This document shows positions 63,857 to 64,000 of a DNA stretch of 64,000 nucleotides, piece by piece. Origin of the DNA: Schistocephalus solidus (taxonomy: Eukaryota; Platyhelminthes; Cestoda; Diphyllobothriidea; Diphyllobothriidae); the NCBI GenBank assembly GCA_017591395.1, contig WEDG01002057.1, forward strand, positions 149,802 through 213,801. The letters are read 5' to 3'. The notes beneath the pieces are model-generated. The model was not told the DNA's origin and did no database searches. It saw nothing but the letters and a program-made list of their open reading frames with translations. Position 1 is the first letter of the stretch. Each line of letters starts with the position of its first letter. A program made the translations under genes and the position numbers.

Positions 63857-64000
63857 GTGAAGGTTAGCTGCGAAATAAGCAAACTCTCGGGTCTGACGAA
63901 TAAGCAGTCGCGAACCCGCGGTGACAGTGCCACCAGGGTCGCGACGGGCGTGGTCTGACACGCCAAAAGTCTTATAAAAATGCCTCAAAGCCCGATGATG
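63857..64000 (+). repeat. RTE 5' region, copy 2 (cut by the window edge)
   Basis: cagtgaaggttagctgcgaa, aagcagtcgcgaac and aaagcccgatgatg match 52.14-52.31 kb in order and strand. A second RTE-type LINE probably begins here and continues beyond the window. Confidence 0.7.

Overview
The window is eukaryotic nuclear DNA. Genes are split by introns with GT...AG junctions, there are long (TA)n and (CTT)n microsatellites, and LINE, Ty3/gypsy, Penelope-like and tRNA-derived SINE sequences are dense. The mix (CR1/Jockey-type and RTE-type LINEs, Penelope-like elements with GIY-YIG tails, and a SINE with a tRNA-like head, often ending in TA repeats) together with the look of the host protein suggests a flatworm, most likely a diphyllobothriidean-type tapeworm. 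That assignment is inference; no species marker was seen.

Layout. 0.8-5.1 kb: a decayed Ty3/gypsy retrotransposon on the minus strand (gag, protease, RT, RNase H, integrase), carrying an ~88-bp tandem array and a duplicated flank between protease and RT. 5.3-19.4 kb: a LINE graveyard. It holds an inverted pair of LINE pieces (5.3-6.7 kb), a nearly full-length minus-strand CR1/Jockey-like LINE (7.0-11.2 kb), an isolated plus-strand ORF1 (12.4-12.9 kb), a second minus-strand LINE (12.95-15.2 kb), a plus-strand LINE of another family (15.3-18.3 kb) and short LINE 3' ends to 19.4 kb. 20.2-40.0 kb: the one confidently recognised host gene, an SLC13-family sodium-coupled anion/dicarboxylate transporter on the minus strand. 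It has 14 coding exons, about 588 residues, and an intact frame across every junction except those of exon 10, which is ambiguous. Its introns contain a Penelope-like element, SINEs, TA microsatellites, degenerate CCTAA-rich tracts and inverted pairs of short Penelope-tail elements.

40-52 kb: mostly sequence with no recognisable gene, holding a tandem repeat (45.4 kb), a Penelope tail (46.1-46.6 kb), an inverted repeat (47.7 kb) and degenerate SINEs (51 kb). 52.1-55.0 kb: a plus-strand RTE-type LINE. 55.0-58.6 kb: a second decayed minus-strand Ty3/gypsy element, cut at its gag end by a tandem SINE block (58.6-59.2 kb) that runs into TA repeats. 60-63.5 kb: candidate exons of an unrecognised plus-strand gene. 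The window ends inside a second copy of the RTE 5' region.

The most interesting signal is a set of hammerhead-ribozyme-like motifs (CUGANGA, stem-II hairpin, GAAA, then CGUC or a variant) in the Penelope-derived tails at 26.95, 27.18, 30.78, 31.43 and 46.18 kb. Two pairs are arranged as outward-pointing inverted repeats inside introns of the SLC13 gene, and one neighbouring pair at 32.5 kb is too degenerate to show the core.
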